From Spongospora subterranea (taxonomy: Eukaryota; Endomyxa; Phytomyxea; Plasmodiophorida; Plasmodiophoridae): DNA of 14,953 nt. The position numbers and the translations under genes were made by a program. The stretch spans positions 1 through 14,953 of the forward strand of contig OUQQ01000511.1 in the NCBI GenBank assembly GCA_900404475.1, written 5' to 3'. Of this stretch, positions 10,429 to 14,953 are shown piece by piece. Numbering within the stretch: the stretch's first letter is position 1; the number at the start of each line of letters is the position of its first letter. Below the pieces are notes generated by a model. The model searched no databases and was not told where the DNA came from. It saw nothing but the letters and a program-made list of their open reading frames with translations.

Positions 10429-11557
10429 CAATTCACATTCCTGATCATCCCCCTTGATCACACTTTTGACGGTGCCGTTGGCTTGTCGATTACTTCCATT
10501 CTGATTTGGAGAAAAATGGGTCACCAAATTCGAAGTTTAATTTCAGTACCGTTTCTACCATTCTATATCCCATCAAATTCGTCTTCCCGCTTTTAGCCGT
10601 CAACCTCCTCAATGCGCCTCTTTATACACAACATACCGGTCTGTTGAAGATCTTTCTGCCCCAGATGACCCATGTCTAATTCGCTTGACGTCTATTTCGT
10701 GGGCTCGTGCCCAGATCCTGGAACGCCCTCGCGTTCCGAAGCGATTCAAGAGCGTGGTTCAATAACAATTCGGACAGCGTCAACCTGCGCCTTGAATATC
10801 TTCGTCATGACCAAATTTCGCCGCCACCGCAGTTGAGGTGCTCGGTCTGCTCAGCAAACACCACTGCGCCGTCTCGTTGAGCTCGGACAGGAGTGGATAA
10901 TGTGGGACCATTATTTTTGAACTTCATGATCTTCTGGCTGACCACTGGAGGCCTTAAACCCGATTCATCCTTGTCGCTGGGCGATGATCCCGATCGACGG
11001 GAGAGAAACTGCAGGAGATGGCGAGCGTTCCATCGGCAACTCTATGCGCCGATTCTTCTGGTGTTGTTTTCCGACATACAGCCCCAATTCGGCCAACACT
11101 GAAATCGAGATTGCAACGGCAGTGTTTCGATTGGCCTCGGGCGGCAAGCTGTAGGTCGGAAAACAACACCACATCGACAACGCCCACATAAGGAGTTGCG
11201 GGCGATCCGCCGTCGTTGACGAACGTCAATTTGCTTGGACACGGATCCCACGCCGATTGCTTGAGGTTGACCGTTATGATATCGGTATGCAACCGTATTG
11301 TTGCATCACAAACTTGCGGTCAAAAGTGCAACTGGGTGCTACAGTGTTGGCCCATCTGTCGTACAAATAGACTTTCGGGCATGAACCGGACACGAACACC
11401 CATGTCGGCCAGGGCTGCAATAACCTTGTCCGCATTGAGAACCATGATGGCTCCAGGACCCGCGGCTTACACTGCCGGACGTTGACAACCGTCGGGGCGC
11501 GCGAACTCGATACCCAGTCAAGGAATATATCCCGGACCCCGGCCCACGCCGCGCCAG
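10429..11557. other. GC-richer unassigned segment between the two relics
   Basis: Base composition by eye shifts upward from about 10.68 to 11.56 kb compared with both sides, and the copy A/copy B homology does not extend through it. It may be an insertion or part of another decayed gene. A - strand frame (10954-11292, 112 codons from its first ATG, open about 12 codons further upstream) and a second - strand run near 11340-11460 (containing NADKVIAALADMGVRVRFMP) read like protein, but I recognise neither. The first overlaps the 113-nt hairpin. A small perfect hairpin GGAACGC-cctc-GCGTTCC lies at 10720-10737. No gene is called. Confidence 0.5.
11059..11171. repeat. 113-nt long-armed hairpin
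   Basis: Outer arms 11059-11082 and 11148-11171 are 24 nt each and complementary at 23 positions; the single mismatch is 11076 against 11154. Inside them GGCCAACACTG (11091-11101) can pair with CAGTGTT plus GGCC near 11120-11136, leaving a 6-nt bulge and a terminal loop of about 18 nt. The left inner loop is 8 nt and the right 11 nt. Size and shape resemble a miRNA precursor or the end-to-end remnant of a short inverted-repeat element. I cannot tell which, and a chance structure of this quality is unlikely. Confidence 0.85.
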
Positions 11558-11672
11558 TTGTCCACGGGGGTGTCGATTAAACTGGGGACCGTGGGAGCGG
11601 ACTCGCTGTGTTGATTGTCCACGGGGGGTGTCGATTAAACTGGAAACCGTGGGAGCGGACTCCCGGTGTTAC
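11558..11672. repeat. Two-copy 57/58-nt tandem repeat
   Basis: Unit 1 is 11558-11614 and unit 2 is 11615-11672. Both contain TTGTCCACGGGGG, TGTCGATTAAACTGG and ACCGTGGGAGCGGACTC. Unit 2 has one additional G in the G-run and a few substitutions, including GGGG to GAAA after AACTG. The repeat ends just before the start of copy B homology at about 11678, so it may lie at the junction of the duplication. No function is suggested. Confidence 0.9.
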
Positions 11673-11677
11673 AGTTG

Positions 11678-12715
11678 ATGGCGATGAAGACACATGACGG
11701 TGGCTCAACATGTCGATATCGGACCCTAATACAGTAAGACGTCTGCCCAGCAACGTCCTTGTCGAAATCTTCAAGTTTCTTCATGTGTCGTGGATTGACT
11801 TCTCGTTTTTCGAGGAGTTTTCAATCGAATTCGGCATTGTGGTCCGCTCTCGTGCCAAATTTTACCGGAAAAACACTGGACTCCTCGACGCTATACAATA
11901 CCATGAGCCGTACGACACAATGATGAATAATATTTCTAGTTCTTTTTTCGCTTTGTTTCTGAATTACATATCAATGTTGGCAATAAATGATTTTCAATAA
12001 TTTTGATTTTTGAGAAGCAGGTTGTTACACTGGCACTGTCATTCAAAATGTTTGTTTTTCAAATTTTGAAATTTGTCAATATCGTGTTTTTTGTGTTGGT
12101 TGTCTCGATGCGCTTTCTTTATTCTCGAACATTGTTCTTTTTTCCGTATCTGTGTTCAACTGTAATCAGGGCTGATTGGGTCGAACTGCTTTTGAAGCCG
12201 GTGCGAATCCCGCCGCTCGTGACTACCGCAGTAGGACGGCGTTGATCTGTGCCGCAATCAATTGCGAATGCGAGTAAGACTTTCACGATATCGAATCTAT
12301 GAAGACTGAGATTGTTCAGTGTGAATATTGGTCTACTTTTGCTGCAGTACGGGGCAGATATCAATGCTGCCGATGACAGTGGGCGAACGGCGCTAGTCAA
12401 CGCTTCGGAGTGTGGCAGGTATGCCTTTGCTTTCGAGTTTCGTTTTTTTCTTCACATTTTGTGGTTGCTGCAAAATCTATACTGAAGGCCATTAGCCTGA
12501 GTTCTTTTATCTTTTTCGGTTGCCACTGACATTCACAACATCGTATTTCGATATCTCGTTTTTTGCCGATATCATTGGGGATATTCTCTTTTCTAGATTG
12601 TCATTCCTCTTCCGTATCTGAGTTTAACTGTGTTAGGACTAATTGGGTCGAAATGCTCTTGAAGCACGGGGCGGACATTGACGCTCGTGGCGAGAATACG
12701 TGTAATAACAATTGA
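11678..12715 (+). pseudogene. F-box/ankyrin gene relic, copy B (more complete)
   Basis: An ATG at 11710 opens a frame with RRLPSNVLVEIFKFL, which fits the start of an F-box (L-P-x-x-x-L-x-E-I-F-x-x-L), then RSRAKFYRK and YDTMMNN; the frame runs open to 12000. Three ankyrin exons follow: 12170-12273, 12320-12418 and 12637-12715. They are joined by a 46-nt intron (12274-12319) and a 218-nt intron (12419-12636), and every boundary is phase 2, so the exons are interchangeable modules. Exon 12320-12418 reads LLLQYGADINAADDSGRTAL and the last reads WVEMLLKHGADIDARGEN, ending at TGA 12713. Exon 12170-12273 is 104 nt, one short of a multiple of three; a frame break falls between WVELLLK and AGANPAARDYRSRTALI. 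The F-box exon's own splice donor is not clear. The one-base loss suggests decay, though a sequencing error would look the same. Confidence 0.7.
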
Positions 12716-12804
12716 AAGAATAATGGTCACCCTTGTTGGTGTTTCCTCGGCGGTCACGTCCACTCTGAATCAGGAAGAAAGGTGATTAAGTGGTGTCCAA
12801 ATCC

Positions 12805-13081
12805 TTTTTTTTTTTAATAAACGCTTTGAATTCTTTATTGGCAATAATGTTCGTTTTTCCGCCTGCCGAGGGCAGGTTCAGGAAGATCATCCGGCCAGCC
12901 GCCCCAAGTCTGCTTCTCTTGACGTCTCTCTCAACTGCTCTGCCAATGTCCATATTGTGCCCGGTTGATTTCCCCATGCGCTCGGGGCACCGACCACAGC
13001 TGGACCAACAACTGCGGGAGCAACTACAGCTGCACCAACGATGGCCAAACGCGACCTTTCGACAAAGGACATCCGTTCCAT
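12805..13081 (-). pseudogene. Probable retrocopy of a short polyadenylated transcript
   Basis: Read on the - strand: ATG at 13081, a 64-codon frame ending at TGA (12887-12889), about 50 nt of trailer with a 6-bp stem (CCTGCC-ctc-GGCAGG, 12862-12876), AATAAA (complement of 12834-12839), then 18 nt later a run of 11 A (complement of 12805-12815). A poly(A) tract at that distance from AATAAA in genomic DNA is the mark of a reverse-transcribed mRNA. The protein has a hydrophobic Ala/Val/Pro stretch (AAVVAPAVVGPAVVGAPSAW) that could be a membrane segment or low-complexity filler; I do not recognise it. No certain target-site duplication was found. A native short gene beside an A-tract remains possible. 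Confidence 0.4.
12834..12839 (-). promoter_or_regulatory. Canonical AATAAA polyadenylation signal
   Basis: TTTATT on the + strand gives AATAAA on the - strand, 18 nt upstream of an 11-A run (12805-12815). It belongs to the short transcript or retrocopy that reads leftward here. None of the three main genes has so clear a signal after its stop. Confidence 0.55.
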
Positions 13082-13108
13082 CTTGCCACCATATCCCCCC
13101 TATCCTTG

Positions 13109-13203
13109 ATCGCATTTCATCACAAGTCATTGCCATTCCCTATTCCTCACCAAGGTCCGAGACAGTCGGTTGACCACCCCATTATCGCATTTCATCACAA
13201 GTC
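13109..13203. repeat. Perfect 20-nt direct repeat, 75 nt apart
   Basis: ATCGCATTTCATCACAAGTC occurs at 13109-13128 and again at 13184-13203. The sequence before each copy is weakly similar (runs of CCAC and CCCC), so this may be the worn remains of a 75-nt tandem duplication at the 5' side of the probable retrocopy. Confidence 0.85.
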
Positions 13204-13504
13204 GGTGGTCCATTTGTGTGCATTGGGGCGAAGGTCTGACGGTGACTTAGATATTGCATCGATTGATGATGCCCAGTTAACCGAATGCGGATGTCGGCGA
13301 TTGTAAATTAATAGCGGTTTTGTTGATACAATGAGTTGGGAGCGCACCGCTTAACGGCTGCCTCGGTATCATGACAGTGGTAAATTCAGGACTCATTGAA
13401 CGGGAACGTTTCAGACTAATGATGCTCTGCACAATCGAAGGAAGGTGCTCATCCAACTAACGTTCGCCAAACTACAAAATAGTGCCAAGTAAGTATGTAA
13501 TAAT
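13204..13504. other. Gene-free spacer downstream of FANCL
   Basis: About 300 bp between the 20-nt repeat and the FANCL stop codon. The FANCL 3' untranslated region must lie at its right end (reading leftward), but no AATAAA is visible close to the stop. Nothing else is recognised. Confidence 0.6.
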
Positions 13505-14788
13505 TTAAAGAGCAGCGGTGATTTGCGTTGAACAATAGGGACATGACCCAAACACGGTTTGGAAAGATTGGCGCGAATTTGGAATCGCCTTCAGCCATTC
13601 AATCAGACATGAATTATGAAATGGCCTTCCACATCGAACATTATCGCAGATACGATCAGCCACGACCTGATCAAACATTTAGATAATGCAGGAAATAAAT
13701 AAGGGACATTACGCCGTCATGCTCCGGAGCGTAGCAAATACCGCATTCCAATAAAAACTCGGTGTCCTCTCCTTGGACCTTTTTGGCTGGAAGTTTCAAG
13801 TTGAGTATGGCCTCCAGATTCTCGCGAGGCAGTAAACGCTCATCCCAGTCTGACGATTTCAACATTAGCCGCTCCATGAGAGGCATGACAGCGCTTTCCG
13901 GGCCTATGAAACGGCATTCTGGAAAACGAAATGGCGCGGACGGATTGATGTTGATCAAAACTGAACAATGATCTTCCATTGCGACCCGGCGGGATTTTGA
14001 CGATCGTGTTGGATTTTCAGGTTCAATAACGTGGCAGAATTTATCGATGTCCTCGAGAACACACCAGAAATTGTCGAATTGCGATATCGCGGAAATACAT
14101 TGTTGAACGATATGATGTAATGTAGATTTTGTCGACCAGGATAACTGAAATTCGTCCGGCATATCGACTAGACACTCGGGTGCACTAACGGGGTAGTCGG
14201 GCTCCAACCGAACACTGAATACGTGATTTCGCCCTCGCTCATCGCTGTTGCAATATTCATAGTCTGGTTTTGAAGATTCGGTAATCGACTCACAGGATTC
14301 TAAGGCGTAATCTGGCCAGACTAGGGTCAAGCTCTTCAACATGATCCCACCCGATCGAACCAATTTCTTTGATAATACATTCGTAATATTTTTTGCTAGG
14401 ATATTTGTCCACTGAAATTGCCCTATTATCCGATATATTAGGACCGCATCCGACGATACGCTCCTAGATACGATGCGTTCAGGAACAACAGAACCGAAAC
14501 TGAGTGTGAAAGTGGTCAAACCATAATGTCTTGAATCTCAACGAGAAATTCTGCAAGATTGTCATGGTTACTATACTGGGACATTCGCTGCTGTATCAAA
14601 TCCGAAACAAGATCGGATGAAGTGGAGCAAGCGTTATGTACCAGGTTGATGAGCGACTGATCGCATTGAAACTCCAATGCATCCTTAGACGTATTACATC
14701 GAATGGGGTATTGGCGATTGAATATCTTCAATAAACCGATGAACCATGGCGAACCCGACTGTGGATCTTCTGGTAACAATATGCTCAT
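13505..14788 (-). CDS. FANCL: FANCL, RING E3 ubiquitin ligase of the Fanconi anaemia pathway
   Basis: FANCL monoubiquitinates FANCD2 and FANCI at DNA interstrand crosslinks, inside the nuclear core complex. ELF-like N-terminal part: ATG 14788 to about 14522 (LIQQRMSQYSNHDNLAEFLV matches the family QQRM helix). Central RWD-type region: 14519-13713 (HVFSVRLEPDYPVSAPECLV, VIEPENPTRSSKSRRVAM, INPSAPFRFPECRFIGPE). C-terminal RING: CGIC at the end of that exon, then after a 46-nt GT-AG intron (13712-13667) exon 13666-13505 with CDNVRCGRPFHNSC and CPYC. All eight zinc ligands (C4HC3) are present; stop TAA is at 13505-13507. Oddity: the ELF frame meets TGA at 14516-14518 and the RWD frame is shifted by one base. 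A plain frame repair gives about 411 residues. A 110-nt intron (14521-14412) would keep frame and give 375, but would remove a conserved helix (LIYRIIGQFQ). The start is uncertain because the upstream minisatellite is also open in frame. Confidence 0.93.
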
Positions 14789-14953
14789 GACATGTATGTG
14801 TAGCGTGTGTACTTGTTTAGTACACCGAGAGTGGTCAATTGGGAGGGTTGCGTCATGAGTCATGACGTGTATGTGTATCGTGTGTACTTGTGTAGTACAC
14901 AGACAGTGGTCAAGGATAAGGATTGGGAGGGTTGCGTCATGAGTCATGACATG
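14786..14953. repeat. Minisatellite at the FANCL 5' end, in frame with the gene
   Basis: Unit 1 is 14786-14860 (75 nt) and unit 2 is 14861-14944 (84 nt; 9 nt longer). A third unit begins at 14945 and leaves the window. Both full units keep a small hairpin GTGTACT/AGTACAC (14807-14825 and 14882-14900). At each unit's right end the palindrome GTCATGAGTCATGAC (14852-14866, 14936-14950) contains TGAGTCA, the AP-1/Gcn4-type bZIP site. Unit lengths are multiples of three, so on the - strand they encode repeated peptides (MTHDATLPI ... QVHTIHIHV) continuous with FANCL. Each unit carries an ATG in frame. Confidence 0.95.

Noticed and set aside
12786..13173. Overlapping 127-codon (+) and 116-codon (-) frames
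   Set aside because: Both overlap the short - strand transcript with AATAAA and poly(A), are low in complexity (Ser/Cys/Gln or Pro-rich runs), and one reads through the A-tract as poly-Lys.
14512..14530. Programmed -1 ribosomal frameshift in FANCL
   Set aside because: The sequence around ATG GTT TGA is not an X-XXY-YYZ slippery heptamer and no strong downstream stem was seen; an indel or unusual splice is simpler.

Overview
The window is eukaryotic nuclear DNA. Three genes can be rebuilt by splicing short GT-AG introns, and each product matches a eukaryotic family. They are a G-protein alpha subunit (+ strand, 770-2169), a large M16-family zinc metallopeptidase (- strand, 2480-8564, 27 exons) and FANCL, the RING E3 ligase of the Fanconi anaemia pathway (- strand, 13505-14788). 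Intron length clusters tightly near 46-58 nt, and five introns in four different loci are exactly 46 nt, so the genome is compact and intron-rich. I cannot name the organism. An animal, a fungus-related lineage or another protist with heterotrimeric G-protein relatives and FANCL would all fit. No rRNA, tRNA, CRISPR array or prokaryotic signal was seen.

Layout from left to right. Positions 1-165 hold a short open frame on the - strand that runs off the left edge. Positions 202-648 carry a broken reverse-transcriptase palm fragment on the + strand. The G-alpha gene follows, with seven exons and 341 codons. It ends 310 bp from the stop codon of the convergent M16 gene, whose joined exons give 1015 codons with an intact HxxEH motif. 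From about 9.1 to 12.7 kb lie two decayed tandem copies of an F-box/ankyrin-repeat gene on the + strand. They are separated by a GC-richer segment (about 10.7-11.6 kb) that contains a 113-nt hairpin and a 57-nt tandem repeat. Positions 12805-13081 look like a short polyadenylated retrocopy on the - strand. FANCL fills 13.5-14.8 kb, and its 5' end runs into a minisatellite that continues past the right edge.

The three main genes have unrelated roles (signalling, proteolysis, DNA crosslink repair), so the window looks like an ordinary gene neighbourhood with a repeat-rich, decaying stretch in the middle rather than one coordinated system. The most unusual gene is the G-alpha. It keeps the lipid-modification start MGC and a usable P-loop, but both GTP-hydrolysis residues are replaced and both ends of the protein are shortened. 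The second point of interest is a frame break in FANCL at 14516-14521.
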